Notes under the pieces: model-generated
What the model was told of the DNA's origin: nothing
The model's input: only the letters and a program-made list of their open reading frames with translations
The model's database searches: none
Translations under genes and position numbers: made by a program
In this document: piece after piece, positions 19,940 to 30,600 of the stretch
Position numbering within the stretch: the first letter of the stretch is position 1
Layout: every line of letters starts with the position of its first letter
Assembly: GCF_902859745.1 (NCBI RefSeq)
Contig: NZ_CADIJW010000029.1
Span: 1-64,000 of the forward strand
Direction: 5' to 3'
DNA length: 64,000 bases
Source: Achromobacter dolens
Lineage (GTDB): Bacteria; Pseudomonadota; Gammaproteobacteria; Burkholderiales; Burkholderiaceae_B

Positions 19940-20077
19940 GGGGCTGGGGCCTCGAGATGGGTCGGGCGGACGGCGGCGCACGGTTGGCGGATTTCTTTCG
20001 AAGATTGGCATTTTGGCCAATGGCTGGCGATTGCGCCAGCCCGGACAATGCCGCTCATCCTGTTGCGAGACGCTGCC

Positions 20078-20410
20078 ATGCCCCTGAAAGACGCCGATGC
20101 TTCGACCCCTGCTCTCTTCAAGTGGGCGGCCATGCTGGAAGGCGTGACGCTGTTGGCGCTGCTGGGCATCGCGGTGCCGTTGAAGCATCTGGCCGGGATG
20201 CCGCAAGGGGTCTCGTGGGTGGGGCCGGTGCATGGGGTGGCGTTCATGGTCTATATCGCGCTGGCGTGCAATGTGGCGTCGGCGCAGGGTTGGCCGCGCC
20301 AGCGGCTGGTGTGGACGTTGGTGGCGACGCTGGTGCCGTTTGGCGGCTTTGTGATCGCGCGTTCGCTGCGCCGCGCGCGGGGGGGGCGTGAGCGATGGCG
20401 TATCTGCTGA
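20078..20410 (+). CDS. DUF3817 family small membrane protein
   Basis: A 110-aa membrane protein with about three hydrophobic helices. LFKWAAMLEGVTLLALLGIAVPLKHLAGMP is interrupted only lightly by charges and matches the start of DUF3817 (TIGR03954-type) proteins; a WVGPVHGVAFMVY loop follows. An ATG at 20048 is an alternative start. Its end overlaps the next membrane-protein gene by 16 bases, so the two probably form a unit. No function is known. Confidence 0.75.
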   Translation: MPLKDADASTPALFKWAAMLEGVTLLALLGIAVPLKHLAGMPQGVSWVGPVHGVAFMVYIALACNVASAQGWPRQRLVWTLVATLVPFGGFVIARSLRRARGGRERWRIC

Positions 20411-20823
20411 TCAAGTCGCTGCACCTGGCGCTGGTGCTGTTCTGGGTGGCGGGGATGGTGGTGCAGGCGTTCGTGCTGGCGGCGGCCGACAAGCTGCCGG
20501 GCCCGGCCTTGCCTCAGGAGCTGGCGCGCCTGCGCCTGCTGCGCAAGTGGGAACGGTTGCTGACCACGCCGTCGATGGTGGGCGCGTTGGCCAGCGGCGT
20601 GTATCTGGCGACGAGCGCGGGCTGGTTTGGCAGCGGGTGGCTGTCGGTGAAGCTGGCGTTGGTGCTGTTGCTGGCGGCGGTGCACGGGATGCAGGCGGGA
20701 CGGCTGCGGCGGTTGGCGGAGGCGGCGGGCGACGTCACTGAGGCGAGTCGTGCGCGGTTGATGCCGGTGGTGCTGGCCGCGCCGGTGCTGATCATTCTGC
20801 TGGTGGTGATGAAGCCGTTCTGA
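20395..20823 (+). CDS. Small integral membrane protein, CopD/HemJ-like
   Basis: A 142-aa protein with four predicted membrane segments. The N-terminus MAYLLIKSLHLALVLFWVAGM, with its histidine in the first helix, resembles CopD/HemJ-type four-helix proteins, and RKWERLL and HGMQAGRLRRL fit the loops. The assignment is by appearance only. It overlaps the DUF3817 gene and is probably co-expressed with it. Confidence 0.65.
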   Translation: MAYLLIKSLHLALVLFWVAGMVVQAFVLAAADKLPGPALPQELARLRLLRKWERLLTTPSMVGALASGVYLATSAGWFGSGWLSVKLALVLLLAAVHGMQAGRLRRLAEAAGDVTEASRARLMPVVLAAPVLIILLVVMKPF

Positions 20824-20946
20824 CCTCCACCGTGAGGCGCAGTCATTCGCTTCGTCCGAAACCCACGGCCCGCACGCGCATGGATACGTTGAAGCCCTTC
20901 AAAATGGGTTTCAGTCTATCCACGATAGTGATACGCGTGCATTGCC

Positions 20947-21372
20947 ATGAATGCCCTGTTTGTCGAACGGCCCGAGTTCTCGCGCGACCGCGAGAAGTTC
21001 CTGGACGATGACGCATTTCGCGCGCTGCAATGCATGATGCTGAAAATGCCGGAGGCGGGCGTGGTGCTCGAAGGCACGGGCGGACTGCGCAAGCTGCGCT
21101 ACGCCGATCCCCACCGCAGCCGGGGCAAGCGCAGCGGCCTGCGGGTGATCTATTACTGGTGCGATGCCGAACGGCAATTCTGGCTGTTCCGGCTGTACGT
21201 CAAGGTGGACGTGGACGAAGACACCGTCGGCCGCCGTAGGGTGTCAGGCAAGCAACTGGCGCGGGCGCTGGCCAAGCCGGGGCGGTCCCTTGAGGCCACG
21301 ACACGGCAATCACGCAAGCGTTCGTCGCATTATCGGGCGCCGAAGCATTCGGCGAAGGTGGGCCTGGACTGA
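20947..21372 (+). CDS. RelE/HigB-like toxin with unusual C-terminal extension
   Basis: The first ~82 residues match HigB-2-type RelE-superfamily toxins: FVERPEFSRDREKFLDDDAF, the motif GTGGLRKLRYADP at 43-55, KRSGLRVIYYW at 61-71 and FWLFRLY. These are ribosome-dependent mRNA interferases. Instead of ending near residue 110 it runs to 141 with an Arg/Ser-rich tail containing HYRAPKH (128-134). No HigA-type helix-turn-helix antitoxin gene follows; the next 320 bases have no obvious gene. It may be an orphan or decayed toxin. Residues 83-134 show ungapped similarity to a fragment at 34934-35131. Confidence 0.75.
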   Translation: MNALFVERPEFSRDREKFLDDDAFRALQCMMLKMPEAGVVLEGTGGLRKLRYADPHRSRGKRSGLRVIYYWCDAERQFWLFRLYVKVDVDEDTVGRRRVSGKQLARALAKPGRSLEATTRQSRKRSSHYRAPKHSAKVGLD

Positions 21373-21692
21373 ATGGACGAAAGGCATTGCGCGAGACCGG
21401 CGCGGGGCTTTCGATCCCATCCACCGTGATTTCCGCCGATGCGCGGATTACCCACACAACACGTCATTCATCCGATTTTCGCGCGTGTCACGCTGAATCT
21501 CGGATCGTTCCTACGCCTTGCACGAACGGAGCGCGACTAAAAATGAAGTCCTGCATGGCGCTTTGCGAAGCGTGCAATTGCCGATTCCAGATATCGCCGG
21601 CGATCCGTGGCGGGTGACGGGATGTGGGTGTTTCGGCAGTCATCAAGACGATTGCTACGCCCTCCCTCCAAGCCGCCTTCAACCGAGTACGA
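21373..21692 (+). other. Intergenic leader before the large exoprotein gene
   Basis: About 320 bases with no convincing gene on either strand. An in-frame GTG at 21624 would extend the exoprotein by 23 residues, but the Met pair at 21693/21696 directly precedes a signal peptide. The exoprotein promoter must lie here; I could not single out its boxes. Confidence 0.5.
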
Positions 21693-24600
21693 ATGATGTC
21701 CAAGCTCCGTTCCCTGATGGCGTGGTCCGTGGTCTTCACGCAGGTCTGGTCGCCCGTGATGGCGCAGACCCTGCCGATCTCGGTGGACAGAAGTGTGCCG
21801 GGCGCCAAGCCCTTCGTGAGCGTCAGCCATGGCGTGCCGGTGGTCAATATCGCGCCGCCTTCGGCCGGTGGCGTGTCGAACAACCGCTACACGCAATTCA
21901 ACGTCGGCCCATCCGGCGTGGTGCTCAATAACAGCGGCGGCGCCAGCCCGTCGCAACTGGCCGGGCAAGTGGACGGCAACCCCATGCTGGGCAATCGGCA
22001 TGCGGGCACCATTCTCAACCAGGTCACCGCGCCCAATCCGTCGCAATTGCTCGGCACGTTGGAAGTGGCTGGCAATCGGGCCAACGTCATCGTCGCCAAC
22101 CCGGCAGGCATTACGTGCAATGGCTGCGGATTCCTGAATGCCGACCGGGCCACGCTGACCACCGGCAAACCCCGCGTCGGGCCGGACGGTGGCATCGGCT
22201 TTGACGTGGCGGCAGGCCGGCTTGGCATCGAGGGACAAGGCCTGAACGGCATGAACCTGAGCCAGGTGGACCTGATCGCGCGCACGCTGGAAATCAACGC
22301 GCAGGTCTGGGCGAACCGGTTGAGCGTGACGGCCGGCGCGTCGCAGGTCGACTATGGCACGGGCGCCGTATCGCCGCAGGCGGGTGATGGCCCAGCACCC
22401 GGGGTAACGCTGGACACCGCCGCGCTGGGCGGCATGTACGCCAACAGCATCCGTCTGATTGGCACCGAGGCCGGCGTGGGGGTGAACATCGGCGGCAATC
22501 TGATGGCGCTGACGGGCGATTTGCAGGTCAATGCCGCCGGCGACGTCCGCATTGCGCCGCGCGCCACCGTGCAGGCAGCGGGGGATCTGCGCGTGGAGAG
22601 TGGCGGCGACCTGGCCGTGCAGGGCGCGGCGCAGGCGACAGGCGCGGTGGCGCTCACCGCCGCAGGTAAAGTCGCGGTGTCGGGCGCGGTCGGCGCGGGC
22701 GCGGCGCTGGACGTGGACGCGCGCGGCGACGCAACTGTGGGCGCACAAGGCAGCCTGCGTACACAGGGCGCCTTGCGTGTAGCCGCCGGCAGGGACCTTT
22801 CGCTATCGGGAAGCCTGCTGACGTCGGGCCAGGACGCGCGCGTGCAATCTGGCCGCAACCTGACGGTGGCCCTTCAGACGGCCGTGCCGCAACCCGCCCA
22901 GGGCGTAACCACCGATAGTGGCGCCGATGCCGCAGCGCAGGCGGATGCGCAGTTGGGCAAGCCGTCCGACGCGCCGGCCGACTCGCGCGGCGGCGTATCC
23001 CTGGTGGCCGGCGTGGTGTCCGCAAAGGATTACGTCACGCTGCAAGCGGGACGCGACCTGGTACTGCCGCAACAGGTGTACGCGTCGGGGACGTTGCTGA
23101 CCCAGGCCGACGGTAACTTGACCCTGGAGGCCGGCACACAATTGCAGTCGACCGGCAACGTCACGCTACGAACCGGCCGGGATGCATCCTTGGGCGGGGC
23201 CGTCCTGACCGACGCGGCGTTGAGCCTGACAAGCGGCAACGATCTGGCGCAGGGTTCGGCGGGCAAGCTGCAAGGCAAGCAGGTGCGGGCCACTGCGGGC
23301 CGCGACCTCACATTGGGCGGCGCATTGGTGTCCGCGGCCGATCTCCAGGCGCGGGCGACACGCGATACGCGTGTGGACGGAACGCTCAGTGCCGGTGGAT
23401 CGTTGGGTATGGACGCCGGACGCAATCTACGTATCGGCGCCACCGGGCAGGCAGACGCATCCGGCAAGGCGCGCCTGCTCGCGGCAGGCGATTTATCGGT
23501 GGCCGGCGCGACGCGCGGTGACATGGGCATGCACCTGGAGGCCGGCAGCCAGATGGACTTGGCCGGCACCGCTGCGTCCGCCAACGGGCCCCTGGATCTG
23601 ATCGCCGGAAAAGGTATGAACCTGTCTGCCGACAGCCAGACGCTGGCAGGTGGCGTATTGCAAGCACGCGCGGGCAGCACGCTGATGGCCACCGGCATGA
23701 TGACATCGCTGGGCGACCTGATACTGGAAGCGACCAATCAGCGCCTTGCGGGCCAGCACTTCGCCGCCGGCAATCTGATCATTCAGACGCCCGGCGGCCT
23801 GACCACCTTGGCGGGATCGCGACAGCAGGCCAATGGTTCGATCCTGGCACGGGTAGGGACCGGGACGCTGGCGGGCACGTTGGTGGCGGGTCAAGCCGCG
23901 ACGTTGCGAGTCGAAAGGGACTTGACCGTGGACGGCACGGTATTGGTGGACACGGGGGCGCTCAAGGTCGGCAGCGGCGGCGCCTTGACGCTGGGTGGTG
24001 CGAGTGCGCTGCAGGCCGGCGGATCATTGCAGGCGCAGGCCAGCGGCAAGCTGCTGGCGAACGGCTCGATTTCCGGTCTGCGGGACATCATCCTGACAGC
24101 TGGCAAGAACGCGGAGTTGAACGGCAAGACCGTCGCCAACGGTACCCTGCGCACCGAGGCGAACGATGATCTGACCGTCGGCGAGACGGGCCTGGCCCAG
24201 GGCAGCGCCAAGCTGCTGCTGAGCGCGGGCCAGGACCTGCGAATCGCCGGCATCGCGGGTACCGCCAAGGGCGCCGGGTCTGGTGCGAGCCTGGGTACGT
24301 TGCAAGCGCAGGCGGGCCGCGATCTGTTCATCACCGGCGCGGCGACCGCCGGCTCGCCCGTTGTCCTGGGCGCGCGGCGCGACATCCGTGTCGCCGGCAT
24401 CGCGACTGCGCTGGCGGGCGGGCTTACGGCTGACGCGGGCGCAAACCTGGAAGTCGCGGCAACCGGCAGGATGCAGGCGTCGCAGAACTTGAACGCGAGT
24501 GCCGGCGCCCAGTTGGACGCTGATGGCGTCATTGCCGCCGGCGGCGGCCTGACGCTTGCCGCAAAAGGCGACGTCCGCGTGGGCGGTCTGGCGGCTGCGC

Positions 24601-27600
24601 TGGGCGGGCGCGCAGCGGGCGATGCCTCTCTCACGGCTGGGAGCGATGTCGTCGTCAAACAGGACGGGTCGTTGCAGGCCGCCGGTACGCTGACCGCCAA
24701 CGCGCGGCGCTCCCTGTTCGTGGCGGGCGCCCTCAGTTCCGTGGGAGACATGCGGCTTGCCGCCACGCACGACGCGCACTTGAACGGAACCACCGCCACC
24801 GACGCGACCCTGACGCTGACAGGCCGTGACGTGGCGGTGGGCGCGGCCGGGCTGGCGCAAGCTGGCCGCACGTTGAACGCGTCCGCGTCAGGGGCACTGG
24901 AAGTGGCTGGCCGCATGCTGGCGGGCGGCTCGCAATCATTGATCGCGGGCGACACGCTCAGCATCGAAGGCACGGCCGTCGCCTTGCAGGGCGATCTTTC
25001 GCTGACCGCGCAGCGCGGCGACATCGCGCTGCGCGCCGCCTCGCGGCAGCAGGCGGGCGGTGGGCTGACGGCTCACGCTGGCGCTGCGCTCACCGCGCTG
25101 GGCGCGGCTTCCGCGCAACACGGCATGACGCTGCGCGCGGGCGCCGATGCGACGCTGGGCGGCATCGCCGCGACGCGAACGGGCGACCTCGCCGTCAGCG
25201 CCGCCGGCAAACTCAACACCACGGCGGACGGCCGCTTGCAGTCCGGCGCGGCGCTGGACCTGAGCGCGGGCGGTGCGCTGGGCAACGCCGGTATCGCCAC
25301 GGCAGCCGGGCGTGCCAGTCTGAAGGCCGGAACCACGCTGGACAACACGGGCTCGGTGCTGGCTGGCGGCGATCTGATCGCCACCGCTACGGGACAACTC
25401 GCGAACGCCGGCCAGTTCGTGGCCGGTGTGGACGCCAACGGCGCGCTCAATCTGCCCGGCAGCCTTACGCTGAAGGCGGGCGCCATTGTCCACCCGGGCG
25501 CGAGCCTGGCCGGCAAGACGCTGAGCGTGTCGGCGGACAGTCTGGACCTGGCGGGCGGCAAGCTGTCCGCCGTCGACAAGCTTGTGCTGTCCACGCCCGG
25601 CGACGTGGACAGCCGCAACGCGGTCCTCCAGGGGTACACCCTGGATGTCACCGCCGCCAATCTGCGCAACCAGGGCGGCGAGCTGATTGCGACGAGTGAT
25701 GCTGAGATCGAGCTTGGCGGAAATCTCGACAACACGGGTGGGCGGATTGCCGCAGCGGGCGCCGCGCGCATCGAGGCCGCCGCCATCGCCAACCGCCGCG
25801 GCACGCTGGCCGGGCGTGATGTGACCATCACCGCAACCTCCTCCCCCGCCACCACGAACGCGGTGGACAACCGCGAAGGCCTGATCCTGGCCGACAACGC
25901 GCTGACGCTGCGCGCGGCCAGCCTCGATAACGGCGGCACGTTGACCGCGGCTGGCGATCCCCCCAAGGGTGTGCTGGGCAAGGTGCTCGACATTCTGGCG
26001 GACCGGGTGGGTAACCAGACGGGGTCCGTGCAAGCGCGCGAAGATCTGACGCTGTCCACCCAGGACCTGGACAACACCGGCGGCGAAATCGTCTCCCAGG
26101 GCAATGCGCGAATTCTTGCCGACGGGTTGAACAACGCCGAAGGCAAGCTGTTGGCGGACAAGCGCCTGACGGTGACCACGAAGGTCTTGCAAGGGCTGGG
26201 GACGTTGCAGTCGGCGGGTGATCTGTCGTTCCAATACGCCGGCTCCCTGAACCAGGAAGGCGACATCGCCAGCGGCCGCGACCTGGCGCTGTCCGTGGGC
26301 GGCGACATGGACAACCGGGCCCGGATCAGCGCCGTTCGCGATCTGACCATCACGGCAGGCGCGTTGAACAACCAGGCCTCGGGCGAACTGTTGGCCGGCG
26401 GCGCCAATGCCATCACGGTCGCGCGCGGCCTGGCCAACGCGGGCCTCATCGACGGCGGCTCGACGCGCATCGCCGCGGATCGCGTGGAGAACACCGGCCG
26501 CATCTATGGCGACACGTTGTCCATCCAGGCGGGCACGCTGGTCAATGGCGCCGGGGCGGGCGGCGGCGCCGTCATCGCCTCGCGCGGGAACATGAATCTC
26601 GGAGTGGCATCGCTGACCAACCGCGACCATGCACTGATTTACTCGGGCGCCGACCTGCGCATCGGCGGCGCGCTGGATACGCAAGGCGCGGCTATCGATG
26701 AGGCCGCCTCGCTCTTGAACGCCTCGGCCACCATCGAGGCTGCCGGCGATGCGCACATCTGCGCGGCGCGGATCGATAACCAGAACACCCAGTACACCAG
26801 CGGCATGGTGAAGGTGGCCGAGCAGAAAAAGGTCTATGCCAAGCCATGGAATTCCGGCGTCATGTACGACATGGCGGACAACTGGGTCTGCGACTCGGTC
26901 ACCAAGCTGTGCAGTCAGGATCCCCGAAGCTTCATGGACGACGACGCCGAGCGCATGCTGCTGCTGCCGTCCGACCAATATCCGGCATCGCGCTACGGGC
27001 CGCAGTTCGATTACACGCCGGGTATTCGCAACAAGCACGGGCATATTCCGGTCACGCCTATCCGGGTTCCCCAATTGGACCGCTGCGCCCTGGAGGGGAG
27101 CGGCCCGAAGTGCTCCCGGCCCAAGAAATTCGGGAGCGGTAGGTTCGGGAGCTCGGGGCCGTCCTACGCCTACCGCGTGGATGCGAAGATCTGGCAGGTT
27201 TTCGACGTGAAGCCGCCGACAGGCCCGGCGCCGCAGTGGACGCCGCGCTACTGCGGACGCGATGGCCGATGCATTGCCGAGGAGAACGCCAGCCGGGAGG
27301 CCTACAAGCGCGCGTTCGCCGCTTACCAGGCGCCCTTCCTCGAACTGAATACCCGCATCAACGCATTCAATGCGGACTTCCAGCGCCATCTGGTCGATGA
27401 CTTTACCTACTACTACCTGGATGAAACGGTCACCGAAACGCGGACGCTGAGCTCCGATCCCGGCAAGATCCTGGCCGGCGGCGCCATGACACTGGCCGGC
27501 ACTGTCGTCAACGATAAAAGCCAGATTGCGGCGGGCGGCGCACTGTCCGTGCAAGGTCCGGCGATCCAGAATATAGGAGCCGGCGGGGTCCGCATCACGA

Positions 27601-30600
27601 CGCGCGAGGGCACGCAAACCCATACCTATCCGGGCAGAAAGAACCACCGCAAAGAAAACCAATCGCGTTACCGGCGCACCGCAAGCGAAGAGAGCATCGA
27701 ATTGCCGGTGGGCGCCGCAGGCGGCAATGCAGTGGTGTCACTGAGCGGCAAGACGCCGGGGGCCAGCGGCATCGCCGCACCCGGCCCCGTGCAGGTGGCC
27801 AGTGTGGACCTGCCCGGTGGCAACACGGTGCGTGTCGTTGCCAATCCCGCGAGTATTCCCGACAGTCAGTTCTTTGTCGTCAACGGCAAGCCGGACGCGC
27901 CGTACATCGTGGCTACCGACCCGCGTTTCGTTGGCCAGCGTCCGTTCGTGTCCAGCGATTACCTGCTGGACTTGTTGCGCCAGCCCGGCGCGGCGCCGGA
28001 CACCACTATTGGCGCTGCGACGACAGGCAAAGGGTCGTCCGACGCGCGCCCGCCGGATTGGGACGCCCTGTTTCCCGCAAGCGCCGGATTCCTGACGCCC
28101 ACGGGCCAGCCCAGACGCCTGGGTGACGGGTTCTACGAACAGAAGCTCGTGTCTGACCAGATCCTGGCTTCCTCGGGGCAGCGCTTCCTGGAGAACTACA
28201 GCGATTACGACGCGCAATACAAGGCGCTCATGGCCGAAGGCGCGCGCTTCGCCCAGCGCAATGGCCTGAAGATCGGCGTGGCGCTGAGCGAGGCGCAGCA
28301 GCGCCTGCTGACCACTGATCTCGTCTGGCTGGAGGAGGAGTCGATCACACTGGCCGATGGCAGCATCGGGAGCGTGCTTGTCCCGAGGGTCTATCTGCTG
28401 GTGCGGCCGGACGATTTGAAAGGCGACGGCACGTTGATGACCGGGCGCAATGTCGAACTCGCGGCCCAAGGCGATATCGCCAACAGCGGCACCCTGGGCG
28501 CGCGCGTGGCGCTCGTGATGGGCGCGGCCAATATCGTCAACCAGGCGGGCGGGCGCATCCAGGGCGGGCGGATCGATCTGGCCGCGCGCGAGGACCTCAC
28601 CAACCAGGTATCCAGGATCGTGGGCAAGACGGTTGCGTTCTTGGCCGGCCGCGATATACGCCTGACATCGACCGCCGCCAAGGAGAACCACGGCACGACC
28701 TGGGGCTCGTACCTGACCGGCATCGCGCGTATTGACGCAGGCAGTCTGGACATGCGGGCCGGGCGCGACCTTGCCTTGACGGCGGCGCAGCTAGCCGTCC
28801 AGGACGACGCGCGCCTGCAGGCCGGACGCGACCTGTCGCTGACCGCCCTGACCCAAAGCCATGGCGAAACCAATGTGCGGGACGCGCGCAATCGCTACGA
28901 GTTTCGTAGCAGTGAGCAGACCGGCACGACAATCGCCGCGGGTGGCAACCTGGCGTTGGTTGCCGGTCAAGACGTCATTGCGCGCGCGGCGGACGTCACC
29001 GCGGGCAAGCAATTGGCCGTCGATGCGGGCCGTGACATCCAGATAACCGCTGGCGAGCGGACGCTGTACGCGTATGCCGAAAGCCATAACAAGGAGCGCG
29101 GCTTTCTGCGATCCAAGACCACCCACAAGATACAGTCGGTGGACCAGATACTGGCGCAGGCTGCCACCTTTACGGGCGACACGGCGGTGCTGACGGCGGG
29201 CCGCGACCTGAGCGTGGCGGGATCGAACGTCGGCGCGCAGCGAGACCTGCTCATCGCTGGCGTGCGCGACGTGAACATTCTGCCTGGCGAGAATCGTTCT
29301 GACCGCTATGACTACAAGATGGTCAGGAAGTCGGGGCTAGGCGCGATGGGAGGGCTGAGCTACGGCACGCGCAGGCAAACCGACTCGCTCGACGGCAGGA
29401 ACGTGTTCCATACCGCGAGCACCGTCGGCAGCGTCGAAGGCGATACGCTGATCCGCGCCGGGCAGTCGCTCAATGTCGTTGGCAGCAACGTCCTGGCGCG
29501 CCAGGGCGATGTGACGCTGACCGGGCGCGGCATCAATGTCGCCGCGGCGCTCGACACCACGCGTGACAAGGAATTGCACGAGGTCAAGCAATCCGGCGTC
29601 AGCATCAACGCCAGCGCGCCGCTGATCAGCGCGATGCAGACCGCCGGCCGGATGAACGAGGCCGCCGGCAAGACCGACAACAAAGTCATGCAGGGCCTGG
29701 CCCTGGCGACCACTGGCCTTGCCGCGCTCAATGCCTACGACGCGGTGATGGCGGACCCGAAGAGCGCGGGCGGTGTCAGCCTCAGTATCGACCTGGGCAC
29801 CAGCAAGAGCCAGAGCGCCACAGACCGCGCGTCTTCGTCGACGGCCGGATCGACGGTGGCCGCCGGCCAGGACCTCACCCTCCTCGCCCAGGGCGCGGGG
29901 TCCGCTTCGGACATCACGCTCACGGGATCGCGCTTGTCGGCGGGCGGCAATGCCCTGCTTGAGGCCGATGGGAACATCCGGCTGCGGGCCGCGCAAAACA
30001 CCTTCGAGCAGAACACGAAGAACAAGAGTTCCAGCGCAAGCGTGGGCATCGGCGTGTCGGCCGACAGCGAGAACGGGGCTGGCGTCATGGTCACCATCGG
30101 CGTCAGCGGCGCTCGTGGCCGTGCCGATGGCAAGGACACCCGTTGGACCTATGCCGACGTGAGCGCCGGCAACGTGCTGGCGTTGCGATCCGGCGCTGAC
30201 ACGTCCTTGATCGGTGCGACCGGTCGAGGCGACCGGATCATCGCGTCGGTGGGCAAGGACTTGCGCCTGGAGACCCTGCAGGACGCCAGCACCTACGACG
30301 CCAAGCAGCAAAGCATCGGGGTCAAGGCCAACATCTGCGTGTACGGCTACTGCAAGAGTTCTGTGTCGGGCAACGTCGCCCAAGGCCGGATGAACAGTGA
30401 CTTCCGATCCGCCAGCGAACAGGCCGGCCTGAAGGCGGGCGACGGCGGCTTCCAACTGGATATCGCGCGAAACACGACCTTGGCCGGCGCGATGATATCC
30501 AGCAGCGAGCGGGCGGCGCTGGAAGGCCGAAACGCGCTCGGCACGGGCACGCTGGATGTTCGGGATGTAAAGAACACGGCCCGGTACAAGGCCGACCAGA

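Noticed and set aside
20824-20946. Possible antitoxin gene upstream of the HigB-like toxin
   Set aside because: The 123 bases contain no frame long enough and no helix-turn-helix; only a small imperfect hairpin is visible.
24936-27662. 908-codon minus-strand frame opposite the exoprotein
   Set aside because: It is the antisense of repetitive haemagglutinin coding sequence; no motif or ribosome site.
22500-30000. Repetitive DNA considered as a CRISPR array or tandem satellite
   Set aside because: The repeats are degenerate at protein level (AGRDL, LDNTGG types) with no fixed DNA unit or spacer; they are the beta-helix repeats of a TPS exoprotein.
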